Shown: piece after piece, positions 1 through 8,944 of the stretch
Numbering within the stretch: the stretch's first letter is position 1
Layout of the letters: each line of letters begins with the position of its first letter
NCBI GenBank assembly: GCA_965228545.1
Contig: OZ245822.1
Span: 2,790,001-2,854,000, forward strand
From: HXMU1420-13 sp965228545
Lineage (GTDB): Bacteria; Bacteroidota; Rhodothermia; Balneolales; Balneolaceae
Direction: 5' to 3'
DNA length: 64,000 bases
Notes under the pieces: model-generated
What the model was told of the DNA's origin: nothing
Databases searched by the model: none
Seen by the model: only the letters and a program-made list of their open reading frames with translations
Translations under genes and position numbers: made by a program

Positions 1-998
1 GCCATCATCGCATTAATCTCTTTTTGTCGGCCTGCATCCCCGGAGCTGCAACAAGGAGGATGTGCCACCAACGCCAATAACTCTTTGCCTCCAAGGTTAA
101 GCAAATAAGCAGCATTTCCATCAATAGATTGTTGTTTGGAAACAGGGTAACGGCTCACAATGAGGTTATCATTGCCCGTATCTCCATAAAACCATTGTTC
201 GCCTTCGCCTGATGGTAAAAACTGTTCCATCAAAGCTGCGGTTTGTTGCCCACTGTTATCATAAATCTCCTGAAAGCTGATGATGTCCGGCTCGATCGCA
301 GAAATTATGCGTCGGAAAGCTGCTTGTTTTGCAGGATCGAACAGGTCATCTCTTCGCACATTGTACGAGAGAACGCGAAGATCAGAGAATGCAGGTTTTT
401 TGATTTGATAGGGCGCGGGGGAAAATCTTCGTTCCGAATTAAGTTGATAAGTAAGCACTTCATTCTTTTCAGGAATTTGATCTCCGGATGCACTCGTTGT
501 TACTATCGCGATGGTATTGCCTTTAAAAAGTGGGGATCCATTAATGGAGGCATTCAAATCAATTTTAAGCTCAAACCAAGTTGATGTTACGGTTGGTGCA
601 GATACCAGTCCGATAGAATACGAATTAATGGTTGTACTCGTATTTCGATGAACGGAACCTCTGCGTTGCCCCAAGTTATATTCTAGATCAGCACCGATTT
701 CATCGCGGGTATTTCCGGTACCGGTGTCGTTATCGGTGTCGATGTACAGCGTAACATTGTTATTTTCTTGCAGGGAGATTTCAGCGCCTACTTCCAGATA
801 CAAATAAAGAAAGCGATCATCATTATGCACTTTCAATGCTCCAAAATTGACGGGACTGAACGCATCTTCACCATCCACATAAAGAGGGTCGATGGTATCC
901 CAATCGGTTTTTGATTCATCGATAAATACTTGCTGTGCATTTGTTGAGAGGTGGCAGGTAACGAAGAAAAGAATTAAAAAAGAATAAACTGGTTTCAA
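1..998 (-). CDS. Secreted endonuclease/exonuclease/phosphatase-family protein (3' end outside window)
   Basis: An open frame runs on the minus strand from position 998 to the window edge. It has no ATG; the only start after the upstream in-frame TAA is a TTG at 998-996. That start gives a typical signal peptide (MKPVYSFLILFF...) ending near an Ala-Gln-Gln cleavage site. Residues about 25-180 resemble the carbohydrate-binding/CBM9-like domain of secreted proteins (DTDNDTGTGN stretch). From about residue 210 the text LSYNVRRDD, then IEPDIISFQEIYD, then NLIVSRYPVS, is the N-terminal half of an endonuclease/exonuclease/phosphatase (DNase I-like) fold, with the metal-binding Glu in FQE. Exported nuclease or phosphodiesterase is the likely class; the substrate cannot be told. 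The C-terminal catalytic His residues lie outside the window. Confidence 0.8.
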   Translation of the reverse strand, partial: MKPVYSFLILFFVTCHLSTNAQQVFIDESKTDWDTIDPLYVDGEDAFSPVNFGALKVHNDDRFLYLYLEVGAEISLQENNNVTLYIDTDNDTGTGNTRDEIGADLEYNLGQRRGSVHRNTSTTINSYSIGLVSAPTVTSTWFELKIDLNASINGSPLFKGNTIAIVTTSASGDQIPEKNEVLTYQLNSERRFSPAPYQIKKPAFSDLRVLSYNVRRDDLFDPAKQAAFRRIISAIEPDIISFQEIYDNSGQQTAALMEQFLPSGEGEQWFYGDTGNDNLIVSRYPVSKQQSIDGNAAYLLNLGGKELLALVAHPPCCSSGDAGRQKEINAMM

Positions 999-1191
999 GC
1001 GAGTAAAATGAGGTGTGGATAATTACCCCAAAGGTAGCTGGTTTGGGCGAGTAAAAAGAAAAAAAATAAGTGAGAAAGAGATCATCGAGTAAGCAAGTGT
1101 GGTTGATTTATAGGAAAACAGAAAGCGCGGAATTCCTCAAAATCAGTATCTGAATATTCGTAGATTCTCGCCTCACTCAATGTCATAAATT

Positions 1192-2325
1192 ATGCCGCAC
1201 CGACACAAGGAATTACAGGATTCCCGCAAACGAATCGACGAAATAGATACTCAAATTTTAGATTTGCTGGCTGAACGTGCAAAGACCGTTCAGCAAGTGA
1301 TTAAGACTAAAGTCGAGAATCAATTGCCGGTATTTGTTCCACAAAGAGAACAGGAAAAATCGGAAGCTTTTAAAGCGCTTGCCGCCGAACGCGGAATTAA
1401 ACCTGAGTGGGCAGAAGATTTTTTACGCTTGATTATGAGTTCATCCAGAGATAGTCAGTCTCGGGCGAAGTTTCCTATTGCTACCGAAGAACCGAAACAC
1501 ATTCTCTATATCGGTGGAGAAGGTGGAATGGGGAAATTGTACAAGAGAATCACCGAGCAAACGGGGCATATTGCGTATTCCATCGACAAAAGTAACTGGT
1601 ATGAATTAGAGGAATGGGGAGAAACGCTTGATTTGGTGATTATAACGGTTCCAATTAATGTAACCGAAAACGTTATTGAGCGATTGAAAGGCAGATTAAG
1701 CGCGCATACTATTTTGGCTGATTTTACCTCGAATAAATCAAAGCCCATTCAGGCGATGCTGGAAGCGCACTCCGGTCCGGTTTTAGGGTTACACCCGATG
1801 CATGGCCCCGATGTTGAAAATCTTTCCAAACAATTGATGGTAGTTTGTCCGGCGCGGGATGGTGAAAAAGCCGAATGGTTTGTAAAGCAATGCGAGCTTT
1901 GGGGAATGCGAATCATCCAAGCGGATCCGGAGAAACACGATCATGTGATGCATTTGGTGCAAGGGCTGCGACACTTTGTGGCTTTACTACATGGTTCGTT
2001 CATGAAAAAGTACGATCTCAAACCCTCCGACATGGTAGATTACTCTTCCCCCATTTATCGTGCAGAACTGATGATGACCGGACGAATTTTCGCACAAAGC
2101 GCAGAACTCTACGCCGATATAGTTTTTGCCAACGAAGAACGTAGAAAACTGTTGATTAACTTTTTCGAGCATCATCAAAAACTAGCTGAATTAGTACAAC
2201 AGAACGATAGAGAAGGCTTTATTCGGGAGTTTGAAGGCGTAACCGATTTCTTCGGGAAGTTTGCTACACAGGCGCTTGAAGAATCCGGATATTTGATTAA
2301 TCGTTTGGCAGATCGATTTGCTTAA
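1192..2325 (+). CDS. tyrA: Bifunctional chorismate mutase / prephenate dehydrogenase (T-protein)
   Basis: Cytosolic enzyme of tyrosine synthesis: chorismate to prephenate, then NAD-dependent oxidative decarboxylation to 4-hydroxyphenylpyruvate. Residues 1-90 are an AroQ-type chorismate mutase helix bundle (SRKRIDEIDTQILDLLAERA). Residues from about 102 form the dehydrogenase with a dinucleotide-binding turn (YIGGEGGMGKLY) and the HPMHGPD catalytic-His region near 200. The length, 377 aa, matches the enterobacterial TyrA fusion (about 373 aa), an architecture less usual in Bacteroidota, where the dehydrogenase is often separate. The next gene starts 6 nt after the stop, so the two are probably co-transcribed. 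Confidence 0.93.
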   Translation: MPHRHKELQDSRKRIDEIDTQILDLLAERAKTVQQVIKTKVENQLPVFVPQREQEKSEAFKALAAERGIKPEWAEDFLRLIMSSSRDSQSRAKFPIATEEPKHILYIGGEGGMGKLYKRITEQTGHIAYSIDKSNWYELEEWGETLDLVIITVPINVTENVIERLKGRLSAHTILADFTSNKSKPIQAMLEAHSGPVLGLHPMHGPDVENLSKQLMVVCPARDGEKAEWFVKQCELWGMRIIQADPEKHDHVMHLVQGLRHFVALLHGSFMKKYDLKPSDMVDYSSPIYRAELMMTGRIFAQSAELYADIVFANEERRKLLINFFEHHQKLAELVQQNDREGFIREFEGVTDFFGKFATQALEESGYLINRLADRFA

Positions 2326-2331
2326 CCAAAA

Positions 2332-2901
2332 ATGTCTATGACTTTCGAAATTGATACGGATTCTGATACTGAGCTGTTAAAAAACTGGATCTACGACCAC
2401 GACGAACCAAAAGCACGCTATTCGTTAGGACAAACAGGCAAGAATCCACTCATAGGGATTGGAGTAAACCCGAGTACAGCCGTTCCGGGGAATTTAGACC
2501 CTACCGTTGCGGGAGTAGCTCGATTTGCTACAGAGCAAGGTTATGATGGCTGGATTATGTTGAACGTTTATCCTCAACGGGCTACCAATCCTAATAACAT
2601 GCACAAACGATTTCAAAAACAGCTCCATCAAAAAAATATGGAAGCGGTGGAGCGTTTGGTGCACAAACCGCTGGATGTTTGGTGCGCATGGGGAACCCTC
2701 ATCGAAAAGAGAACGTATCTAAGCCGATGTATGCAAGAGATGTACGAAATTTTGGAGCAAGCAGGATGCTCGTACTTTCGTCGCGGAGCAATTAGCAAAG
2801 CCGGGCACCCGCATCATCCGCTTTACCTCAGAAAAACCGAGCCCATGGTTCCATTCGACATGAATCACTATACAAACACGGTAATTAAAAATTTAAAATG
2901 A
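2332..2901 (+). CDS. DUF1643 family protein
   Basis: A 189-residue soluble protein of the DUF1643 family, recognised from the conserved start GVNPSTAVPGNLDPTVAGV, the MLNVYPQRATNPNNM segment and the WCAWG motif. The family is widespread and its biochemical role is not established; the conserved Asn/Asp/His residues suggest an enzyme. It begins 6 nt after tyrA stops, so it is likely translated from the same mRNA, but there is no known link to aromatic synthesis. It faces the YciO-like gene convergently, with a short AT-rich spacer. Confidence 0.8.
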   Translation: MSMTFEIDTDSDTELLKNWIYDHDEPKARYSLGQTGKNPLIGIGVNPSTAVPGNLDPTVAGVARFATEQGYDGWIMLNVYPQRATNPNNMHKRFQKQLHQKNMEAVERLVHKPLDVWCAWGTLIEKRTYLSRCMQEMYEILEQAGCSYFRRGAISKAGHPHHPLYLRKTEPMVPFDMNHYTNTVIKNLK

Positions 2902-2956
2902 AAAATTAAGGAAATTGGAATTAGCTAATCCGTAATCTTAAATCTATAATTTTTAA

Positions 2957-3577
2957 TTACACTTTCAGGCCGCCTTTGCCTTCGCGAACCAACACGGGAT
3001 CGCCGGACGTTAAATCGATAACGGTGGTGGGTTCTATTTCGCCCATGCCGCCATCAATTACTACATCCACCTGGTGTTGCCACTCTTCCCAGATCAATTC
3101 GGGGTTGGTTGGATATTCCAAAATGTCGTCATCTTTTTTGATGGATGTTGAAACCACAGGATTACCAAGCATTTCTGTGATTTGTTGAATAATGGCATTG
3201 TCTGGAATTCGGATACCTACGGTTTTCTTTTTTCTAAACACATTGGGCAAAATATTACTGTGTGGAAGTATAAACGTATAAGGGCCCGGTAGTGAGCGTT
3301 TTAAAATTTTGAACGTACTGGTTTCGATTTGGGAGATGTGATCTGATACTTGTTTAAAATCGGAGCAAATAAACGAGAGTTTTGTTTTTTCTACTTTTTC
3401 GCCTTTAATCTGAGCTACTCGTTCTACCGCTTTTTTGTTCATGATATCGCAACCCAGACTATACACGGTGTCGGTTGGGAAAATTACGAGTCCACCTTTT
3501 TTCAGGACTTCTACAACGTGACGTACAATTTTTTGATCGGTATTCTCTTCGTATAGTTTGATGAATTCTGCGGCCAT
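2957..3577 (-). CDS. YciO/Sua5/YrdC-family protein (threonylcarbamoyl-AMP synthase-like)
   Basis: A 206-residue protein with the YrdC fold: GGLVIFPTDTVYSLGCD at about 29-45, LPGPYTFILP near 95 and VGIRIPDN near 119 are the ATP/threonine/bicarbonate-binding signature. True Sua5/TsaC makes threonylcarbamoyl-AMP for tRNA t6A37. The KR/SxN signature is changed here (KLSFICSDFKQVSDH), which favours the YciO subgroup, whose in vivo role is less clear. The ATG at 3577 lies after an AT-rich leader; the stop is convergent with the DUF1643 gene. Family assignment is sure; the t6A function is only possible. Confidence 0.85.
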   Translation of the reverse strand: MAAEFIKLYEENTDQKIVRHVVEVLKKGGLVIFPTDTVYSLGCDIMNKKAVERVAQIKGEKVEKTKLSFICSDFKQVSDHISQIETSTFKILKRSLPGPYTFILPHSNILPNVFRKKKTVGIRIPDNAIIQQITEMLGNPVVSTSIKKDDDILEYPTNPELIWEEWQHQVDVVIDGGMGEIEPTTVIDLTSGDPVLVREGKGGLKV

Positions 3578-3732
3578 ATTTTCCTCTTTTTTATTTTAAA
3601 TCAGTTAGATAGGATTTTAATCAGGTACTTACTTTTCTGATTTCAAAAAATCACAAAATTGGATGGAAAGCAATACAACTGTACATCAATTTTCAAGTTT
3701 CAACAACTGGGTTTTGGGGGTTAAATTTTAAA

Positions 3733-4400
3733 TGTTAAATGTTGAATGATAAATTATAGGGTCATTGCGAGGAGGCGTTTTTTTCAATATTCAATATCCA
3801 ACAAGGAATAATCAGTGTTCAACTGCGGAGTCTTTTGTGAGGAGTCCGGGATATTTAAACTCTGTCTCATAATAACTCGACGCGGCAATCTTGTTTTAAA
3901 TGTTAAGTGTTAAATGTTGAATGATAAATTATGGAGTCGTTGCGAGGAGGCGTTTTTTTCAATATTCAATATCCAACAAGGAATAATCAGTGTTCAACTG
4001 CGGAGTCTTTTGTGAGGAGTCCGGGATATTTAAACTCTGTCTCATAATAACTCGACGCGGCAATCTTGTTTTAAATGTTAAGTGTTAAATGTTGAATGAT
4101 AAATTATGGGGTCATTGCGAGGAGGCGTTTTTTCAATATTCAATATCCAACAAGGAATAATCAGTGTTCAAATCTTCCCTGATTCCGTAGTTTTACTCTT
4201 GTGCCATTTGTGAGTAGTAAAGAGATTTTGAACTTGGCTATATAAGAACAGGACGCGGCAATCTTGTTTTAAATGTTAAGTGTTAAATGTTGAATGATAA
4301 ATTATAGGGTCATTGCGAGGAGCCATTATTCTATTTTCCATATCGAAACTGACTCGACGCGGCAATCTCCAGAACAGCGCCTCGAACCAGAGATCACGTT
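3733..4400. repeat. Tandem array of a 175-bp repeat (about 3.5 units)
   Basis: Three successive units begin with TGTTAAATGTTGAATGAT at 3733, 3908 and 4083, exactly 175 bp apart; a fourth starts at 4281 after a diverged 198-bp unit. Each unit carries an ATTGCGAGGAG motif, a CAATATTCAATATCCAACA segment, and ends with GACGCGGCAATC, the complement-like partner of ATTGCGAGG. Units 1 and 2 are nearly identical, indicating recent tandem duplication. No credible gene lies inside; the frame at 4294-4503 is repeat-derived. From 4340 to 4500 the copy decays into a variant with GATCACGTTCTC. Confidence 0.9.
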
Positions 4401-4562
4401 CTCAATGATGTTTTCAACTTTAACTTGGTATGAGTCTCCTCGTTATGACGGGTTGAGTGTAATATTTGGCAGAGCTAAGGTGCATGAGCTCAAACTGAAA
4501 TAAACAATACAATCTTAGAATAAAGCGGTAGGCGATTTTTCTATTTATAGCTTAACCCGCTT

Positions 4563-5420
4563 TCATAAAATCTGGATTTGAATCCCCAATGAAATAATAC
4601 GCATGGTTTGCAGCTGCTCGCTGAAATCATCATCGTAGATGAAGGACATTTCGAGTGAAGATGTCATGAAATTATTAATCTTACCGGTGAAGATGTTAGT
4701 CATAATCACATCGGTGCTGGTAATGGGGATTAAGAGATTCGTAAAGGTTGAGAGCTCGGTTTCGTAAGTGAAGTTTTTGAATATCTCTTTTTTATAATCA
4801 AGAGCAAAGGTAATACCGCCTTCTGATCGGATATCCTCATCTTCGCCCAGGCCATAGAATTGATCGAGGCCATCGGTTTGTACAAACGTTTGTTTAAGCC
4901 CAACCCCTAATTGAGTGGAAAAGTAGTCAACCGGCTGGTAGGATAAGCCCAAAGATTCTGTGATATAGCCCGGCGACATGTAATCAGAAATAATCTCACC
5001 GGTTTCTTCATCGAAACCTTCGGTAAATTGAGTACGAAAGGCAATTTCAGCAAAAGCGCTCCAAACGGTAGTGGAAAGGAAGTAATCAGTTTTATTACTA
5101 ATTCGAATGATGTCCTCAGTTTTTTCTACGCCCCTACCTTCCTGATTGATCTGGCCAAAACGAAGGTTCACTCGTGTTGTATTGGAGTATTCGCTGCCTG
5201 TATACTTTGCCCGAAAGAGGGTTGAGGCAGTAAACGCGGTAGAGTTTACCCCACCACGACTCCAGTTATTGTACTCAGCTTGATTTCCGGTTAAGCTAAA
5301 CACCCACGATTTGGTCCATGGATTTACTTTTTTTTCTGTTTGTGTACTGTCCGCAGAATTTTGAGCCATTACGTTGGTTGAGAAGAACCCTAATAAAAGC
5401 ATCCACTTAATTTGTTTCAT
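4563..5420 (-). CDS. DUF3078 outer-membrane beta-barrel protein
   Basis: A 285-residue exported protein with a signal peptide (MKQIKWMLLLGFFSTNVMAQ). The mature part begins with the family hallmark NPWTKSWVFSLTGNQAEYNNWSRGGVNS, characteristic of DUF3078 proteins of Bacteroidota, followed by alternating beta strands ending in the aromatic/hydrophobic C-terminus ISLGIQIQIL expected of a barrel. I placed the start at the ATG at 5420, which has a GGGGTGG ribosome-binding-like sequence just upstream; a GTG at 5426 is also in frame. Function unknown; envelope location is inferred. It is isolated between repeat-filled spacers. Confidence 0.78.
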   Translation of the reverse strand: MKQIKWMLLLGFFSTNVMAQNSADSTQTEKKVNPWTKSWVFSLTGNQAEYNNWSRGGVNSTAFTASTLFRAKYTGSEYSNTTRVNLRFGQINQEGRGVEKTEDIIRISNKTDYFLSTTVWSAFAEIAFRTQFTEGFDEETGEIISDYMSPGYITESLGLSYQPVDYFSTQLGVGLKQTFVQTDGLDQFYGLGEDEDIRSEGGITFALDYKKEIFKNFTYETELSTFTNLLIPITSTDVIMTNIFTGKINNFMTSSLEMSFIYDDDFSEQLQTMRIISLGIQIQIL

Positions 5421-5543
5421 TGCCACCCCGATTGTTTAATAATTAACAGAATGTAGATTTTGTGGGCATTAATACAAAACAAAGACAAATAATTGGTCAA
5501 TCAGCGGTGCAAACACTTTTATAATTCTGTTGGGCTGCGGGGT

Positions 5544-5830
5544 TAAATGTTAAGTGTTAAATGTTGAGTTTTAAATTGGCGCAGGGTCTTTATGGGGCGT
5601 TTTTTTCAATATTCAATATCCAACAAGGAATAATCAGTGTTCAACTGCGGAGTCTTTTGTGAGGAGTCCGGGATAGTTAAACTCTGTCTCATAATAACTC
5701 GACGCGGCAATTTTATTTTAAATGTTAAGTGTTAAATGTTGACGGATAAATTATGGGGTCATTGCGAGGAGTATGGGAACGTTAAATTCAGCCCCGTAAG
5801 AACTCGACGCGGCAATCTCCAGAGCAAAGC
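5544..5830. repeat. Dispersed copies of the 175-bp repeat family
   Basis: Starting with TTAAATGTTAAGTGTTAAATG, this stretch repeats the CAATATTCAATATCCAACA segment, the AACTCTGTCTCATAATAACT segment and, twice, the ATTGCGAGGAG / GACGCGGCAAT pair. It is followed to about 5900 by the GAGATCACGTCGTCGATGA / ACGTGATGACGG arm. It fills most of the spacer between the DUF3078 and M24 peptidase genes; I see no gene in it. Confidence 0.85.
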
Positions 5831-6027
5831 CACGAACTTGAGATCACGTCGTCGATGAAGTTATTTGTCATCACCATGTTGAGATACTCCACGTGATGAC
5901 GGTAGATATCAACAACAAAGCATCAAACCAAAATTTGAGCTACAAATCGAATGACTAAATTCTATATTCATAATTCAAAATCTGTAATTCATAATTCATA
6001 ACTCGTAATTCAACCCATCCGATATTC

Positions 6028-7338
6028 ATGCGCCTACTCACCATTCTTGCGATTGCATTCATCGCTACATCCTGTACCAATCCTCCAAACAACGAACAGC
6101 CCATTGAGTGGGGACCAAGTCCTTGGCCGGAAATACGCATCGAGCGCATCAACACACTGTTGCCGCTGGCAATGGAAGCTGCCGATGTGGATGCATGGCT
6201 TATAATCTGTCGCGAAAACGATAATGACCCGATGGCGGATCACATTGGAGGAGAAAATGCCGGAGGTACCGCGGTGTTCATGTTTTATTTTGATGAAGAG
6301 GGTTTTCACTCTCTCGCATTTTCGCCGGAAGGAGAGGCCACAGCGTTGGACGAACTCGATATCCATGACAAAGTGGTTGCTGTTGAACGAGGATATTCGA
6401 CCTTGGAGCAAGCCGCGCAGTTTATCCAAACCATGGACTTCGATCGAATTGCCATCAATACATCCCGACAGAATAAATTGGCCGATGGACTTTCGCACAG
6501 TCAGTATCTGGCGCTGGTGGATGCCGTTGGCAACGAAGAAGCCGCGAAGTTTGTGTCGTCGGAAAACGTGATTTACGAATGGCTGAGTGTGAAAACTCCC
6601 GCCGAAATGGAGATTATGCGTCAGGCCGCTGAACTTACAGCAGCATGGCAACTCGAAGCCTATGAAATTATTGAGCCGGGTGTTACTACCGATGCCGAAG
6701 TAGCTGCTTTTTTGGATGCAAAGATGGAAGAATACGGAGTGGGCGAGGCGTGGAATCCAACTCAGAATCCTAATGTAAATTCCGGCGCGGATCGCGGACA
6801 TTCACACGCTACTGATAAAGTGATTATGCCGGGGGATGTGATCCAAACGGATTTCGGTATCAAATTATACGACCGTTGGGTGAGCGATATCCAGCGGTTT
6901 GCTTATGTACTTCAGTCGGACGAAACCGAAGCTCCTGAAGAGATTCAATATTACTGGGAATCGGCGCGTGATGGTGGGTTTGCTGCTTTTAATGCGATGA
7001 AGCCCGGAGTTCGTGGCGAAGATGTGGATGCCGCCCAACGAGCGTTGATGTACGAAAATGGAAGTGAATATGTAATGTGGAGCACCGGACATCCTGTGGG
7101 CTATGTTGCCCATGATGCCGGACCTAATCTCGGCGGATCTCACATGCCCGGTCAGCGTCCGTCTGCTCAACTCCGACTCAAACCCGGAATGGTGTTCGCC
7201 TTCGATGGCTTCCATGCATGGACGCTCCCCGATGGTGGCACCAAAACGATCAGTGTGGAGGAAATGGCGGTGATTACAGAATCCGGCGCAGAGTATTTGA
7301 TTCCGCCTCAGCAGGAATTGGTTTTGGTTGGGAATTAG
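6028..7338 (+). CDS. M24-family metallopeptidase lipoprotein (Xaa-Pro aminopeptidase-like)
   Basis: A 436-residue protein with a lipoprotein signal peptide (LLTILAIAFIATSC, lipid-modified Cys at about 16), so probably anchored in the envelope facing the periplasm. Residues about 35-190 match the creatinase-type N-terminal domain; about 195-430 form the pita-bread M24 fold. Candidate metal ligands occur in order: HSHATDKVIMPGDVIQTDFGI (Asp), SDIQRFAYV (Asp), STGHPVGYVAHDAGPNLGG (His) and the C-terminal Glu residues in TISVEEMAVITESG. Aminopeptidase P-type cleavage of peptides with Pro in second position is likely; specificity is not certain. The gene stands alone, flanked by repeats on both sides. 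Confidence 0.85.
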   Translation: MRLLTILAIAFIATSCTNPPNNEQPIEWGPSPWPEIRIERINTLLPLAMEAADVDAWLIICRENDNDPMADHIGGENAGGTAVFMFYFDEEGFHSLAFSPEGEATALDELDIHDKVVAVERGYSTLEQAAQFIQTMDFDRIAINTSRQNKLADGLSHSQYLALVDAVGNEEAAKFVSSENVIYEWLSVKTPAEMEIMRQAAELTAAWQLEAYEIIEPGVTTDAEVAAFLDAKMEEYGVGEAWNPTQNPNVNSGADRGHSHATDKVIMPGDVIQTDFGIKLYDRWVSDIQRFAYVLQSDETEAPEEIQYYWESARDGGFAAFNAMKPGVRGEDVDAAQRALMYENGSEYVMWSTGHPVGYVAHDAGPNLGGSHMPGQRPSAQLRLKPGMVFAFDGFHAWTLPDGGTKTISVEEMAVITESGAEYLIPPQQELVLVGN

Positions 7339-7341
7339 AGG

Positions 7342-7850
7342 GTTTCAATATTCAATATCCAACAAGGAATATTCAGTGTTCAACTGCTGAGTCTTTAGTG
7401 AGGAATGTGGGAAATTTGAATCTATTCATTCAACTTGTCGCGAAGCAAACTCTATTTTTAATTCAAAATGAAAGATTTAAAATTAAAAATGTAATATGGG
7501 TCATTGCGAGGAGGCATTTTTTTCAACATTCAATAACCAACACGGAATAATCAGTGTTCAAATCTTCTCTGATTCCGTAGTTTAACTGTTGAGGCATTTG
7601 CGAGGAGTATGGGATTGTTGAACTCAAACTCATCAAAAGTCGAGGAAGCAATATTGGTTTAAATGTTAAGGGTTAAATGTTGAATGATAAATTAGGTGGA
7701 GTCGTTGCGAGGAGGTTAGAAACATGAATACATCATTTTATTTTGTCGACAAAGCAATCTCCTGATCAACGCCCATTACCGGAGATCACGTCGTCGATGA
7801 GAACTGAAATCTTCAAATAGTTATGTTTCTGCTCGTGATGACGGTTGAAA
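7342..7850. repeat. Dispersed repeat copies (175-bp family)
   Basis: This non-coding spacer holds three diverged repeat segments. CAATATTCAATATCCAACA recurs at about 7350 and, as a variant, at about 7526. ATTGCGAGGAGG is at about 7503. GTTAAATGTTGAATGATAAATTA is near 7672 with TCGTTGCGAGGAGG after it, and a final GACAAAGCAATCTCC with GAGATCACGTCGTCGATGA lies at 7748-7800. The last copy keeps both palindromic partners (GCGAGGAGG ... GCAATCTCC). No gene is visible. Confidence 0.8.
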
Positions 7851-7955
7851 GGTTTATTCACAGGTCAAGGCTCGGTTATTCAAAAAATTGTAATTCGTAA
7901 TTTTGAATAAACGAAGCTCTTCGGGCGTAGTTGATCACTACTCACTATTCTAAAT

Positions 7956-8429
7956 TCAATTGCTCCATACATCCATTTTATCCTTAATCACAGCATAAAT
8001 CTGTTCGGTAACCAGCATCTCGTGTTTAATGGGATAGCGTTTAAAGCCCGGATCTTCGGGATAATAGCTGGGATCATAATCCGGCCGATCATAAAATACA
8101 TTTCCGCAGTAGCCCACATAGCCTCCTTCCCCTTCGGTATGGTAATGCATGATATTCAGCAGTTTGATCTCCCAGAATTTCGGAGCATAAACGTCAGTAA
8201 AAACTCCGTGAATAATCCGAGGCATTACCCATTTGGGCACCTCTTGTTTTGGCGTATAGTTGATTTCCAGGAACATAATACCACAGGTGATTTCCCGAAC
8301 CTGAACAATAAAACTAAAAGGAATGCGCAGCTCGTAGCTCACCGTGTCGATCACGCTTTGTCGATACTGATAGCATTCATACTTGGTGTACGTGATTCCC
8401 TGAATCAGAGCGTTTGAATCGTTTTTCAT
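7956..8429 (-). CDS. Hypothetical protein
   Basis: A 157-residue soluble protein that I do not recognise. The likely start is the ATG at 8429 (MKNDSNALIQGITYTKYECY); a TTG at 8483 would add 18 residues without improving the context. The sequence is rich in aromatic residues, Cys and Pro, with YVGYCGNVFYDRPDYDPSYYPEDPGF in the C-terminal half, and has no signal peptide or membrane segment. Codon use looks like that of the neighbouring housekeeping genes. It is a single gene between the repeat field and the accessory island. Confidence 0.55.
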   Translation of the reverse strand: MKNDSNALIQGITYTKYECYQYRQSVIDTVSYELRIPFSFIVQVREITCGIMFLEINYTPKQEVPKWVMPRIIHGVFTDVYAPKFWEIKLLNIMHYHTEGEGGYVGYCGNVFYDRPDYDPSYYPEDPGFKRYPIKHEMLVTEQIYAVIKDKMDVWSN

Positions 8430-8483
8430 AGGTATAAGTGTAACAATGGGTTTTAGGTGATATTGATTGTTACACCAAGACAA

Positions 8484-8877
8484 GAGAACCGTGGAGAGAA
8501 TAAGAACATAGTCTCAATTTACTCTATTCGTTTGAATCCGGATAAACATCCGGTTCCACATCCCTGAACCACCGTGCCTGAGTTATAACTACATTTAGTT
8601 AAGGTCGGTTGGTAACCTGCTGTAATCAGCGGGTTTCTTGATGTGTGGGGAAGCTAGGGGTTTAGGTGGTGAGTTTCAATGTGGTTTGTTTGATGGTTAA
8701 CTAAGCAGATATTATTACAAAGAGTAGAAACTGCATTAGTAAGCCCGCAATCCTTAATGTATTTCTTTTATCACATCTTTAAGCATTCTATATCTCATTA
8801 ATACTTCTGATTTTGGTGTGGATTCGACGATTCATTTATAGGGATCGGGTACATTTCATAATTATGGATAACAGATA
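8484..8877. other. Non-coding spacer before the helicase, with a hairpin at 8614-8635
   Basis: No credible gene is visible. At 8614-8635 AACCTGCTG and CAGCGGGTT can pair around a TAAT loop, followed by TTCTTG; this looks like a decayed terminator. A short ATCCGG / TCCGGTT repeat precedes it at about 8537. The sequence becomes clearly AT-rich from about 8690, marking the left edge of the helicase island. Confidence 0.5.
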
Positions 8878-8906
8878 TTTATATCTATGAAGTGTTTTAT
8901 ATCTAT
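8873..8906 (+). promoter_or_regulatory. Operator-like repeats upstream of the helicase fusion
   Basis: A perfect inverted repeat AGATAT-TT-ATATCT occupies 8873-8886. The 11-mer TTTATATCTAT occurs twice in direct orientation at 8878-8888 and 8896-8906, 18 bp start to start. Both copies lie just upstream of the putative -7 box at 8913, where a repressor could act. No regulator gene is adjacent. Confidence 0.45.
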
Positions 8907-8912
8907 ACTCTC

Positions 8913-8920
8913 TATTTTTG
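8913..8920 (+). promoter_or_regulatory. Putative Bacteroidota-type -7 box of the helicase gene
   Basis: TATTTTTG fits the TAnnTTTG -7 consensus of the Bacteroidota housekeeping sigma factor. It lies 24 nt before the ATG at 8945, giving a very short leader. The -33 element is weak: only TGTTTT near 8893. Confidence 0.5.
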
Positions 8921-8944
8921 GTAGATAGAAAAAGACGATAATTA

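Noticed and set aside
3721..4503. Regularly spaced repeats that could suggest a CRISPR array
   Set aside because: Units are 175 bp and nearly identical along the whole length, with no short repeat/unique spacer alternation and no cas genes nearby.
4294..4503. Short open frame in the repeat array
   Set aside because: It is made of repeat sequence and has no protein-like pattern.
8614..8640. Possible attachment site at the left edge of the helicase island
   Set aside because: Only a small hairpin; no matching direct repeat at the right edge, no integrase and no tRNA.
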